Shown: positions 53,142 to 61,081 of the stretch, piece after piece
Numbering within the stretch: position 1 is the first letter of the stretch
Layout of the letters: every line of letters begins with the position of its first letter
Source: an uncultured Lachnospiraceae bacterium
GTDB taxonomy: Bacteria; Bacillota; Clostridia; Lachnospirales; Lachnospiraceae
DNA length: 64,000 nucleotides
Direction of reading: 5' to 3'
Assembly: GCA_910584585.1 (NCBI GenBank)
Contig: CAJUBP010000008.1
Coordinates: 57,025-121,024, forward strand
Translations under genes and position numbers: made by a program
Notes under the pieces: generated by a model
What the model was told of the DNA's origin: nothing
Seen by the model: only the letters and a program-made list of their open reading frames with translations
Databases searched by the model: none

Positions 53142-54017
53142 ATGAGTTTTCATTCATTAAAGGAAATTATATCAACGGCCGAGAGTCAGAACAAGCCCTT
53201 TTTCCGCATAGTTTTAGAAGACGACATGTCAGAGCGCATGGTATCGGAGGAAGAATCCTTTTCGGCTATGCAGGCCATGTACGCCGCCATGGGAAGCGCA
53301 GACGAATCTTACGACGGAGCAATGAAATCAGCCAGCGGGCTGGTGGGAAGCGACGGGCAAAGAATGGAGGAGGCCATAAAATCCGGAAAAACCATTTCCG
53401 GCGGCTTTATGGGCGAAGTAATGGCAAGAGCTCTGAAAATGGGCGAATCCAACGCCTGTATGAAACGGATTGTGGCAGCTCCCACCGCAGGCTCCTGCGG
53501 AGTCATGCCGGCGGTATTTCTGACTTATCAGAATTATTTTCAAGTGTCTGACGAGAAGATGACAGAAGCCATGTTTACCGCTGCCGGCATTGGAACGGTC
53601 ATTGCGGAGCGGGCCTTTCTGGCCGGTGCCACCGGAGGATGCCAGGCGGAAATCGGCAGCGCCAGCGCAATGGCAGCCGGCGGACTGGCATATCTGATGG
53701 GCGGCGGGAATCAGGAAATCGCCCATGCCGGAGCCATTGCCTTAAAGAACCTGCTGGGCTTAGTCTGCGACCCGGTGGCCGGCCTGGTGGAAGTGCCCTG
53801 CGTAAAGCGGAATGTAATCGGCGCCGTGAACGCCGTCACCAGCGCAGACATGGCCATAGCCGGGATTGTCAGCCGGATACCGCCAGATGAGGTAATCGAC
53901 GCCATGCGGGCCATCGGCATGGCTCTGCCCTGCTCCCTGAAAGAAACCGGAGAAGGCGGTCTTGCCGCAACTCCCTCAGGGATAGCCATATCAAAAAAAC
54001 TAATATCAGATTTTTAG
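53142..54017 (+). CDS. sdaAA: L-serine dehydratase, alpha subunit
   Basis: 291 residues. The 4Fe-4S cysteines and signature are clear: CMKRIVAAPTAGSCGVMPAV, LVCDPVAGLVEVPC. The oxygen-labile enzyme acts as a heterodimer with SdaAB. The ATG at 53142 has GGAG spaced 6 bases; the longer frame starts with TTG. A terminator follows the stop. Confidence 0.95.
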   Translation: MSFHSLKEIISTAESQNKPFFRIVLEDDMSERMVSEEESFSAMQAMYAAMGSADESYDGAMKSASGLVGSDGQRMEEAIKSGKTISGGFMGEVMARALKMGESNACMKRIVAAPTAGSCGVMPAVFLTYQNYFQVSDEKMTEAMFTAAGIGTVIAERAFLAGATGGCQAEIGSASAMAAGGLAYLMGGGNQEIAHAGAIALKNLLGLVCDPVAGLVEVPCVKRNVIGAVNAVTSADMAIAGIVSRIPPDEVIDAMRAIGMALPCSLKETGEGGLAATPSGIAISKKLISDF

Positions 54018-54068
54018 AAAAAAGAGTTGATGCATGTGAAGCAATTTCACACAACATCAGCTCTTTTT
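54018..54068 (+). terminator. Terminator after sdaAA
   Basis: AAAAAGAGTTGATG pairs with CATCAGCTCTTTTT (one G-T pair) around a loop that holds its own TGTGAA/TTCACA hairpin. Confidence 0.88.
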
Positions 54069-54086
54069 AAAGCACATGCAGCTGGA

Positions 54087-54155
54087 AGCCCCCTTCCCCT
54101 AAGCAGACCTTCAAGGGCGCTCCCATCTGCCGTCCGTCCCCAAAGATTTCCTTCC
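54087..54155. repeat. Degenerate fragment of palindromic element
   Basis: CCCTTCCCCTAAGCAGACCT then TCAAGGGCGCTCC aligns with CCCTTTGCCTAAGCAAACC...GGGCGT of the two full copies, and CCGTCCGTCCCCAAAGA aligns with their right end. The core between is deleted. Confidence 0.55.
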
Positions 54156-54199
54156 ACAGTACAGTGCCAAAAAAATTTTTTCAAAAAATCCCGCAAACT

Positions 54200-54238
54200 T
54201 GAAGTTATGCCCCCAACCATCTCGTTATAGATAAATGA
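54200..54238 (+). promoter_or_regulatory. Candidate ECF-type autoregulatory promoter
   Basis: TGAAGT at 54200 and CGTTAT at 54233 with a 27-base gap, before the sigma gene, have the look of ECF promoters (TGAAC-type -35, CGTC-type -10). Distances are wider than usual; kept only as a candidate. Confidence 0.3.
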
Positions 54239-54244
54239 CAGACA

Positions 54245-54781
54245 GTGAAACAAGGAAAGGAGGCGGATAGAATCGATAAAGAAGCATATTTCAATTATCT
54301 GCTGGATACATACGAAAGACTGGTATATTCCATTTGCTTTAAGATGACAGGCAACCAGTTCGACGCAGAAGATTTGACACAGGAAACTTTTTTATCTGTT
54401 TATAAGAATCTTGCCACTTTCCAGAAAGATTATGAAAAGGCCTGGATCTGCAAGATTGCAACCAACAAAGGGCTTGATTTTTTAAAAAGCGCCAAGCGGC
54501 GCAGCGAGCCGAAAGAAGATACGTATTTTGAAGAATTAAAGGACGACAAGGCAAGTCCGGAGGAAGCTTATTTAAGGCGGGAATCCAAAGAATATGTCTA
54601 TGCTGTCTGTCAGAGTTTGAAAAGTCCCTATAAGGAAGTTGCCACGGAGCATTTTTACCGGGAAAAAACAGCCAAAGAAATCGCCGAAGAACAGGACAAA
54701 GGAATCAAGACAATCCAGACCCAGATTTACCGGGCCAAAGCGATGATTCGGAAAATGATGGAAGGGAGGGCGGCCGGATGA
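54245..54781 (+). CDS. ECF-type RNA polymerase sigma factor
   Basis: About 170-178 residues. Region 2 is YERLVYSICFKMTG, DAEDLTQETFLSVYKNL; region 4 is YREKTAKEIAEEQDKGIKTI then QTQIYRAKAMIRKMM. It probably directs a stress or envelope regulon and is held by the next gene's anti-sigma. The GTG at 54245 has no good ribosome site, whereas AAAGGAGG (54256-54263) lies 8 bases before an in-frame ATC at 54272, so the true start is open. Confidence 0.9.
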   Translation: MKQGKEADRIDKEAYFNYLLDTYERLVYSICFKMTGNQFDAEDLTQETFLSVYKNLATFQKDYEKAWICKIATNKGLDFLKSAKRRSEPKEDTYFEELKDDKASPEEAYLRRESKEYVYAVCQSLKSPYKEVATEHFYREKTAKEIAEEQDKGIKTIQTQIYRAKAMIRKMMEGRAAG

Positions 54782-55419
54782 TGAAAAACTATACGGAAGA
54801 AAGAATGAGTACCCAGCTGGCAGAAGCAAAAGAGCATACCTTAAGAACCGGGCATATCAGCAGGGACCTGTTCTGCGACTGGCAGGAAGGCAGGCTGAAA
54901 GGACGGGAAGAAACAGACTTTTTCACCCATATCGGAGCCTGTACCTTTTGCGCGGAGCAGTTTGGGAACTGGATGGAAGAAGGGCTTTCGGATGAGATGG
55001 GAAGAGAACAGTTTTTGACGATGGAAGAGGAACCGCCCCGGTATCTGAAAGAAGAAATTCGAAACAGAACCCGCCAGTTAGATGTGCAGGCGTCAATGAA
55101 GCTGAAAGAGACTTCCAGGCAGGTGCAGCTTATGCTGTACAGCTTGAAGGTGGGGCTTGCAGTGGCGGCGTCTATTTTCCTCCTGACCATTACGTCTAAT
55201 ATCCAGAATATGGGCATAAATCAGGAACTGCCGGAAAGACAATGGATGGAAGAGAAACAGGATGAAAAGGAAAGGCCGGAGAGGGAAGAAAGCATCGCCG
55301 GGAAGCTGCGGCGGGGGAGCAGAGAGATTACCGCAATCTTGAATGAGTTTAGCAGCGGACTGTTCCGCGTAGATATGAATACATCTGAAAATAAAAGAAA
55401 TCAGGAGGTAACGAGATGA
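54778..55419 (+). CDS. Anti-sigma factor, membrane-anchored
   Basis: 213 residues. A zinc-finger-like HIGACTFCAEQF (HxxxCxxC) near residue 51 lies in the cytosolic N-terminus; a single membrane segment (VGLAVAASIFLLTITSNI) near 122-142; then an extracytoplasmic, charged tail. It overlaps the sigma gene by 4 bases (ATGA), the classic arrangement for a sigma/anti-sigma pair. Confidence 0.85.
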   Translation: MMKNYTEERMSTQLAEAKEHTLRTGHISRDLFCDWQEGRLKGREETDFFTHIGACTFCAEQFGNWMEEGLSDEMGREQFLTMEEEPPRYLKEEIRNRTRQLDVQASMKLKETSRQVQLMLYSLKVGLAVAASIFLLTITSNIQNMGINQELPERQWMEEKQDEKERPEREESIAGKLRRGSREITAILNEFSSGLFRVDMNTSENKRNQEVTR

Positions 55420-55952
55420 CAAAAAAGAAAAACGGATTTTTAGCCCTGTGCTTCTCTCTGGTGCCGGGGGCAGGAGAAATGTACATGGGATTTATGAAAC
55501 AGGGGGTAAGCATCATGTCCGTGTTTTGGGTATTGATTTTCCTTGCGGCATTTCTCGATATTGGGCCGGTGCTGTTTATTCTGCCGATTCTCTGGTGCTA
55601 CAGTTTCTTTAATGTGCACAACATCAGGGGGATGTCAGACGAGGAATTCTATGCCCTGGAGGATGATTATTTATTCCATTTGGATCGGGTGCTTCCGATG
55701 GAAAAGTGGAGCCAGAAGCAGAATACGATTCTTGCGTTGATTTTAATTATCGTTGGGGCTTCTATGCTATGGAATTATCTGATGGATTATCTGAACTGGC
55801 TGCTTCCGAATGATACCTATTGGCATATTATGAACGATGTTCCCCAGGTATGCGTAAGCCTGCTGCTGATTCTCGGCGGCCTGTACTTAATCCGCGGGAA
55901 GAAACGGGAACTGGATGAAAAAGAAGAGAAACAGGAGGAGCTGATGAAATGA
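55416..55952 (+). CDS. TM2-like membrane protein
   Basis: 178 residues. The start LALCFSLVPGAGEMYMGFMK resembles a TM2 domain; four membrane segments in all, with a conserved-looking acidic patch SDEEFYALEDDYLF. Function unknown. Overlaps the anti-sigma gene by 4 bases, so its role is tied to the sigma operon (envelope stress). Confidence 0.75.
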   Translation: MTKKKNGFLALCFSLVPGAGEMYMGFMKQGVSIMSVFWVLIFLAAFLDIGPVLFILPILWCYSFFNVHNIRGMSDEEFYALEDDYLFHLDRVLPMEKWSQKQNTILALILIIVGASMLWNYLMDYLNWLLPNDTYWHIMNDVPQVCVSLLLILGGLYLIRGKKRELDEKEEKQEELMK

Positions 55953-56260
55953 GAGTCAGAAAAGTTGGAAGCGTCACATGCGGAATTCTGATGATATTGT
56001 TCGGAATTTTATTTCTGGTGCACATGTTTTATCCGCCCCTGTCCCTGGAAGTCATTATGAAGCTGTGGCCGCTGATTCTGATTGCCCTGGGCGGCGAGAT
56101 GCTTGCCGCCAATATCAGGAGAGACGGGGAAGAAGAAATTCTCAGATATGATAAAGGCGCAATTTTTCTTGTATTTCTGCTGACCTGCTTTGCCGCAGGC
56201 ATGGGGCTTTTGGAGTACTGCATGAATTATTACGCCCAGTATGGGGTGATTTATTACTGA
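55949..56260 (+). CDS. Small membrane protein (LiaI/DUF5668-like)
   Basis: 103 residues with three hydrophobic segments (VTCGILMILFGILFLVHMF, LWPLILIALGGEMLA, and AIFLVFLLTCFAAGMGLL). The LWPLILIALG motif is typical of LiaI/LiaF-type and DUF5668 membrane proteins linked to envelope stress. Overlaps the TM2-like gene by 4 bases and ends the operon. Confidence 0.72.
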   Translation: MRVRKVGSVTCGILMILFGILFLVHMFYPPLSLEVIMKLWPLILIALGGEMLAANIRRDGEEEILRYDKGAIFLVFLLTCFAAGMGLLEYCMNYYAQYGVIYY

Positions 56261-56273
56261 AATAATTGAAAAA

Positions 56274-56319
56274 GGCTGCCGGAGGAGGAAGTGTTACGCC
56301 TGCTCCGGCGGCTTTTTTG
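56274..56319 (+). terminator. Terminator of the sigma operon
   Basis: GGCTGCCGGAG pairs with CTCCGGCGGC (a G-T pair) and is followed by a run of six T. Confidence 0.92.
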
Positions 56320-56325
56320 TTTTAT

Positions 56326-56365
56326 CCTTTCCGTCCGTGTTCTCATATTAAAAGTTCACTCTAGT
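56326..56365. repeat. Right-end fragment of palindromic element
   Basis: CCTTTCCGTCCGTG then TCATATTAAAAGTTCACT and CTAG matches the right end of the 45270 copy (CCTTTCCGTCCGTA, ATATGAAACGTTCG, CTAG). No left arm is visible. Confidence 0.55.
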
Positions 56366-56464
56366 TATGTTTCGGTGGTTCTTTTGTATTGTATAAATCT
56401 ACTAAAAACTGGCACCCTAAAATGTATAGAATTAACAAAGTGACAATAAAAATGAAAAACGATA

Positions 56465-56493
56465 TTGCATTTTTATTGGAAAGCGGTTATACT
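56465..56493 (+). promoter_or_regulatory. Promoter of the sugar ABC operon
   Basis: TTGCAT (56465-56470), 17 bases, TATACT (56488-56493). Two candidate repressor sites follow it. Confidence 0.7.
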
Positions 56494-56504
56494 AGCCCTA
56501 TCAG

Positions 56505-56530
56505 ATGAAAACGTTACCGGTAAAGATACC
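56505..56530. promoter_or_regulatory. Candidate LacI-type operator
   Basis: ATGAAAACGTTACCGGTAA centres on ACGTT, with several further TACCGG repeats to 56545. CG-centred palindromes like this are typical of LacI-family sites, and a LacI-type regulator is in the operon. Confidence 0.55.
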
Positions 56531-56575
56531 GGAAATGTTACCGGAATGGTTTCCGGAAGCATTTCCAGGGAAGAG

Positions 56576-56590
56576 AGGAAAGCGTTTTCA
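56576..56590. promoter_or_regulatory. Candidate CcpA cre site
   Basis: AGGAAAGCGTTTTCA closely matches the cre pattern (WTGNAANCGNWNNCW, with G where T is usual) downstream of the promoter, fitting catabolite repression. Confidence 0.65.
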
Positions 56591-56624
56591 AAGGTAAAAT
56601 TTTCAAATTATAGGAGGATGCAAG

Positions 56625-58040
56625 ATGAAAAAGAAATTAGTATCATTGATGTTGGCAGCGGCAATGGCAGCAGCTATGGCAGCCGGATGCGGCACAAACA
56701 ACGGCGGCGCTGGTAACAATGCAGGCACAGATGATAAGCAGACTGAGGATGCCGGCAGCGGTGAGGACAAGGAAGAGGCAGGCGATGACAGCCAGGCCGC
56801 AGCCAGCGGAGACGGCGCTGTGTACTATCTGAACTTCAAGCCGGAGCAGGCAGATCAGTGGAAAGCGCTGGCAGAGACCTATACAGAGCAGACCGGCGTT
56901 CCAGTAACGGTTGAGACAGCGGCTTCCGGAACATATGAGTCCACTTTGAAATCTGAGATGGCAAAGGATGAAGCTCCTACTCTGTTCCAGGTAAACGGTC
57001 CGGTTGGTTTGGCTTCCTGGAAAGATTACTGTTATGACTTGAAGGACAGCGCGGTTTACAAGAACTTAAAGAGCGATGATTTCGCGCTGATTGCTGATTC
57101 CGGCGAAGTGCAGGGCGTTGCGTATGTAATTGAAACTTACGGTTTGATTTACAATAAGAAATTATTATCTGACTACTGCGCGTTAGACGGGGCAAAAATC
57201 AAAGACGCTTCCGAAATCAACAGCTTCGCGAAATTAAAAGAAGTTGCGGACGACATTCAGGCAAAGAAAGATGACCTTGGAATCGTAGGCGCGTTTACCT
57301 CCGCAGGTATGGATTCTTCCTCTGACTGGAGATTCAAGACCCATTTAGCAAACCTTCCGATTTATTATGAATATCAGGCAGACGGCATTACCTCTACGGA
57401 GGCAATCAAAGGAACCTACCTGGATAACTACAAGAATATGTGGGATCTGTACATTAGCGACTCTACCGTAGAGCCTACCATGTTGTCCAGCTCCACCGGC
57501 GAAGACGCGGCAGCAGAATTCGCAATGGGTGAAGCAGTGTTCTATCAGAACGGCACATGGGCTTACAGTGACATCAAAGATAACGAAGTGGCAGACGAAG
57601 ATCTTGGAATGCTGCCGATTTATATCGGAGTAGAAGGAGAAGAGAATCAGGGACTCTGCACCGGTTCTGAAAATTACTGGTGTGTAAATAAGAACGCTTC
57701 CCAGGAAGATATTGACGCAACTCTGGCATTTATGGAATGGGTCATCACATCTGACGAAGGACGTACCTCTTTCCGCGATGAAATGGGATTTGTAACTCCC
57801 TTTACTACATTCACAGATGAATATCAGCCGGCAAACCCGCTGGTAGCAGCTTCTCAGGAAGATATTGACGCAGGCCATAAGACGGTTGCATGGTGCTTTA
57901 CCACAATGCCTTCTGAGAACTGGAAGAACGGCGTTGGAAGCGCATTGCTTGAGTATGCGCAGGGAACCGGTGAATGGGATGCCGTTGTAAGCGCTTTTGT
58001 TGACGGATGGGCAGCAGAGGTACAGGCAACCAACGAATAA
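56625..58040 (+). CDS. Sugar ABC transporter substrate-binding lipoprotein
   Basis: 471 residues. The signal peptide ends in a lipobox AAMAAGC (Cys near residue 22), followed by a low-complexity Gly/Asp/Glu linker and a family-1 type binding fold (VYYLNFKPEQADQWKALAET, GEAVFYQNGTW). With malQ in the operon, alpha-glucosides or maltodextrins are the likely ligand; the exact sugar is not readable. AGGAGG precedes the ATG. Its last 60 or so bases are duplicated just past the stop. Confidence 0.9.
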   Translation: MKKKLVSLMLAAAMAAAMAAGCGTNNGGAGNNAGTDDKQTEDAGSGEDKEEAGDDSQAAASGDGAVYYLNFKPEQADQWKALAETYTEQTGVPVTVETAASGTYESTLKSEMAKDEAPTLFQVNGPVGLASWKDYCYDLKDSAVYKNLKSDDFALIADSGEVQGVAYVIETYGLIYNKKLLSDYCALDGAKIKDASEINSFAKLKEVADDIQAKKDDLGIVGAFTSAGMDSSSDWRFKTHLANLPIYYEYQADGITSTEAIKGTYLDNYKNMWDLYISDSTVEPTMLSSSTGEDAAAEFAMGEAVFYQNGTWAYSDIKDNEVADEDLGMLPIYIGVEGEENQGLCTGSENYWCVNKNASQEDIDATLAFMEWVITSDEGRTSFRDEMGFVTPFTTFTDEYQPANPLVAASQEDIDAGHKTVAWCFTTMPSENWKNGVGSALLEYAQGTGEWDAVVSAFVDGWAAEVQATNE

Positions 58041-58048
58041 CTGGTGAG

Positions 58049-58113
58049 CGGGACGCTGTTGTAAGCGCTTTTGTTGACGGATGGGCAGCAGAAGTTCAGG
58101 CAACCAACGAATA
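58049..58113 (+). pseudogene. Orphan copy of the binding-protein gene 3' end
   Basis: 65 bases repeat 57976-58040 with only synonymous or neutral differences: both encode VVSAFVDGWAAEVQATNE and end in TAA. The codons for Glu-Val (GAGGTA and GAAGTT) differ between copies. It has no start and is out of phase with the upstream stop, so it is a scar of a vanished paralog or of unequal recombination. Confidence 0.9.
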
Positions 58114-58180
58114 AGAGTTTACAGGGTTTCCTCTAAGGCGCGTGTTTTTCCGGCGCTTGCGGAAACGGAAAAGAAATACG

Positions 58181-58206
58181 GGGGTGGTAAATGCCACCCC
58201 CATTTT
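58181..58206 (+). terminator. Intra-operon hairpin before permease genes
   Basis: GGGGGTGG and CCACCCCC form an 8-bp stem with a 6-base loop followed by ATTTT, 20 bases before the permease. It likely causes partial termination or protects the binding-protein mRNA, giving more binding protein than permease. Confidence 0.75.
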
Positions 58207-58226
58207 CAGAATATGGGAGGTAAATT

Positions 58227-59069
58227 ATGCAAAAATCAATAAAAAAATATTTTCCAATTTTTGCGCTGCCTACGCTTGTGGCATTTACAATTGGATTTAT
58301 AATTCCTTTTCTTTTGGGCATCTATTTATCATTCTGCAAGTTTACGACTGTTACCGATGCAAAGTTCATAGGAATCAGCAATTATTTCAAAATATTTTCT
58401 GATAAAACATTCGGGCATGCGCTTTGGTATACCGCTTTATTTACAGTTGTGTCTGTGCTGTTAATCAACGTGCTGGCCTTTACAGTAGCGATGCTTTTAA
58501 CAAAGGGAATTAAGGGAACCAACATTTTCAGAACAGTATTCTTTATGCCCAACTTAATCGGCGGTATTGTTCTTGGTTATATCTGGCAGCTTCTGCTGAA
58601 TGGTATTTTGGCCCATTTCCAGAAAACACTGACTTACAGTTCCGCATACGGGTTCTGGGGATTGGTGATTCTAATGTGCTGGCAGCAGATCGGTTATATG
58701 ATGATTATCTATATTTCCGGCATTCAGAACATTCCGGGAGAACTGATTGAGGCGGCGAAAATTGACGGCGCAACCAACGGCCAGATTTTGAAAAATGTTA
58801 CGATTCCCATGGTAATGCCCTCTATTACCATCTGTACCTTTTTAACGCTGACCAACGGATTCAAGCTTTTCGACCAGAACCTGGCGCTGACCAACGGAGA
58901 GCCTTCCAATATGTCAGAACTTTTGGCATTGAATATTTATAATACATTCTACGGCAGAACCGGTTTTGAGGGAGTAGGCCAGGCAAAGGCCGTTGTATTC
59001 TTTATTTTAGTTGCCCTGATTGCAGTAGGGCAGAATTATCTGACAAGACGTAAGGAGGTGCAGCAGTAA
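58227..59069 (+). CDS. Sugar ABC transporter permease (MalF-like)
   Basis: 280 residues with six membrane segments and the EAA-loop motif EAAKIDGATNGQILKNVTIP near 172, which docks the ATPase. No ATP-binding gene is in the operon, so a shared MsmK/MsiK-type ATPase is expected. GGGAGG precedes the ATG; it overlaps the next gene by one base (TAATG). Confidence 0.92.
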   Translation: MQKSIKKYFPIFALPTLVAFTIGFIIPFLLGIYLSFCKFTTVTDAKFIGISNYFKIFSDKTFGHALWYTALFTVVSVLLINVLAFTVAMLLTKGIKGTNIFRTVFFMPNLIGGIVLGYIWQLLLNGILAHFQKTLTYSSAYGFWGLVILMCWQQIGYMMIIYISGIQNIPGELIEAAKIDGATNGQILKNVTIPMVMPSITICTFLTLTNGFKLFDQNLALTNGEPSNMSELLALNIYNTFYGRTGFEGVGQAKAVVFFILVALIAVGQNYLTRRKEVQQ

Positions 59070-59908
59070 TGGGCGTAAGAAAAGCAAAACACGGATGGAT
59101 TTATACCATATTTTTCAGCCTGCTTTCGATTGCATGGGTATTTCCCATTATTCTGGTATTGATTAACTCTTTTAAGAAGAAGGTGTATATCAGCCGGAAG
59201 CCTTTTACCATTCCTACCGACAAAATGTTTGTGAAATGGGACAATTATGTGAACGGCATGGAGAAAATCCATTTCTTTGATGCGTTTAAGAATTCACTGT
59301 TTATCACGGTTTTGTCTGTGGCCGCAATTATTCTGTGCACATCCATGTGCGCATGGTACATTTCCAGGGTAAAATCCACATTTTCTACCGGAATGTATTA
59401 TTTATGCCTGTTTTCCATGATTGTGCCCTTCCAGATGGTAATGTTTACGTTATCAAAATTAGCAAATATGTTGCATTTATCCAGTCCAGTTGGTATTATA
59501 TTAGTATATTTGGGATTTGGGGCCGGCCTTGCGGTGTTTATGTTCTGCGGATTTGTAAGGAGCATTCCGCTGGAAATCGAGGAAGCAGCCATGATTGACG
59601 GATGTACGCCGATTCAGACATTTTTCCAGATTGTATTTCCCATTCTGAAGCCTACCTGCATTACAGTGGCGATTCTTCAGGCGATGTGGATTTGGAATGA
59701 CTATCTGCTTCCCTATCTGGTGCTGGATATTAAGCGCTGGAAGACCATTCCCATTGCGATTCAGTATTTGAAAGGCGGTTATGGTTCTGTGGACATGGGA
59801 GCTATGATGGCAATGCTAGTATTGGCAATCATCCCGATTATCGTATTTTACATGGCATGCCAGAAGCACATTATTGAAGGCGTTGTGGCAGGCGCAGTAA
59901 AAGGCTAG
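59069..59908 (+). CDS. Sugar ABC transporter permease (MalG-like)
   Basis: 279 residues with six membrane segments and the EAA motif EEAAMIDGCTPIQTFFQIVF. Forms the channel with the preceding permease. Confidence 0.92.
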   Translation: MGVRKAKHGWIYTIFFSLLSIAWVFPIILVLINSFKKKVYISRKPFTIPTDKMFVKWDNYVNGMEKIHFFDAFKNSLFITVLSVAAIILCTSMCAWYISRVKSTFSTGMYYLCLFSMIVPFQMVMFTLSKLANMLHLSSPVGIILVYLGFGAGLAVFMFCGFVRSIPLEIEEAAMIDGCTPIQTFFQIVFPILKPTCITVAILQAMWIWNDYLLPYLVLDIKRWKTIPIAIQYLKGGYGSVDMGAMMAMLVLAIIPIIVFYMACQKHIIEGVVAGAVKG

Positions 59909-59932
59909 ATTTAAGATAAGGTGGAAAATGAT

Positions 59933-60961
59933 ATGTTGACCATTAAAGACATTGCGAAAGAATCCGGATATTCCGTCAGCACGGTATCCCGTGTGCTGAA
60001 CAACCGCAGAGATGTGAGTCCGGAGGCAAAGAAGAGAATTACAGAGATCGTGGCAGCCCGTCATTTTGTGCCCAATAACAATGCCAAACATTTAAAGCAG
60101 AACAGCAGCAAGACCATCGCAGTACTGGTGAAAGGAACGTCCAATATGCTTTTTGCCAGTATTGTGGAGGCTATTCAGAAGAAGATAGAGGCCACCAGAT
60201 ATACGGTGAGCATCAATTACATTGATGAAGACGATAATGAAGTACAGGAAGCTCTGACTGTCTGCCGGGAACACAAGCCTCTGGGCATGCTGTTCCTGGG
60301 GGGCAATCCGGAATTTTTTAAAAAATCCTTTGAATCAGTTAAGATACCCTGTGTATTGGTGACAAATCAGGGAGAGTTATTGGGCTTTGATAATTTATCC
60401 AGTGTGGCTACCGATGATGAAGCGGCGGCGGAATCCGCCATTGATTATCTGATTGGGCAGGGGCATGAAAAGATTGGAATCCTGGGGGGCGATTTTGTAT
60501 TGTCCCATACCAGTAAGCAGAGATATTTGGGATGCGTGAAAAGTTTTCAGAAGCATCAGATTTCTTTTCAGGAAGAGCAGTATTTTGAAAAAGCCCGTTT
60601 TTCTTATGAAAGCGGTTACAGGGCGATGAAGCGCCTGATGCAGAAAGCGAAAGATATCACGGCAGTGTTTGCCATGAGCGATGTGATTGCAATCGGGGCA
60701 ATCCGTGCTGTAATTGACAGCGGCAGACGGGTGCCGGAGGACATTTCCGTGATGGGATTTGACGGAATTACCATGGCGGAATACTATAACCCGAAATTAA
60801 CCACCATACAGCAGCAGTACAATATTCTGGCTGTCAGAAGCGTGGAGATTTTATTGCAGAACATTGACTGGAATGTCGCTCCAGTGTATGAGATTATTCC
60901 CTTTCATCTGGTGCAGGGAGAAAGCGTTAAGAAAATAAACGCGTCTTTGACCGGAAACTGA
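59933..60961 (+). CDS. LacI-family regulator
   Basis: 342 residues. N-terminal HTH TIKDIAKESGYSVSTVSRVL followed by a sugar-binding fold (IAVLVKGTSNMLFASIVEAI, GHEKIGILGGD, GFDGITMAEYY). Local control of the sugar operon is likely. The ATG at 59933 has AAGGTGGA upstream; an in-frame GTG at 59921 lies within that site and is unlikely. Confidence 0.92.
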   Translation: MLTIKDIAKESGYSVSTVSRVLNNRRDVSPEAKKRITEIVAARHFVPNNNAKHLKQNSSKTIAVLVKGTSNMLFASIVEAIQKKIEATRYTVSINYIDEDDNEVQEALTVCREHKPLGMLFLGGNPEFFKKSFESVKIPCVLVTNQGELLGFDNLSSVATDDEAAAESAIDYLIGQGHEKIGILGGDFVLSHTSKQRYLGCVKSFQKHQISFQEEQYFEKARFSYESGYRAMKRLMQKAKDITAVFAMSDVIAIGAIRAVIDSGRRVPEDISVMGFDGITMAEYYNPKLTTIQQQYNILAVRSVEILLQNIDWNVAPVYEIIPFHLVQGESVKKINASLTGN

Positions 60962-61081
60962 GCAAGACAGCCGGAAGCAGGAACAGCGCTTCTGGCTGGA
61001 ATTTTCGGCGTGTAAGGCCAGAGCCGTGAATAAAAAATAGATAAGACGCGCCCGCAGGGCGCGCCGCAGGAGGTACCCATT

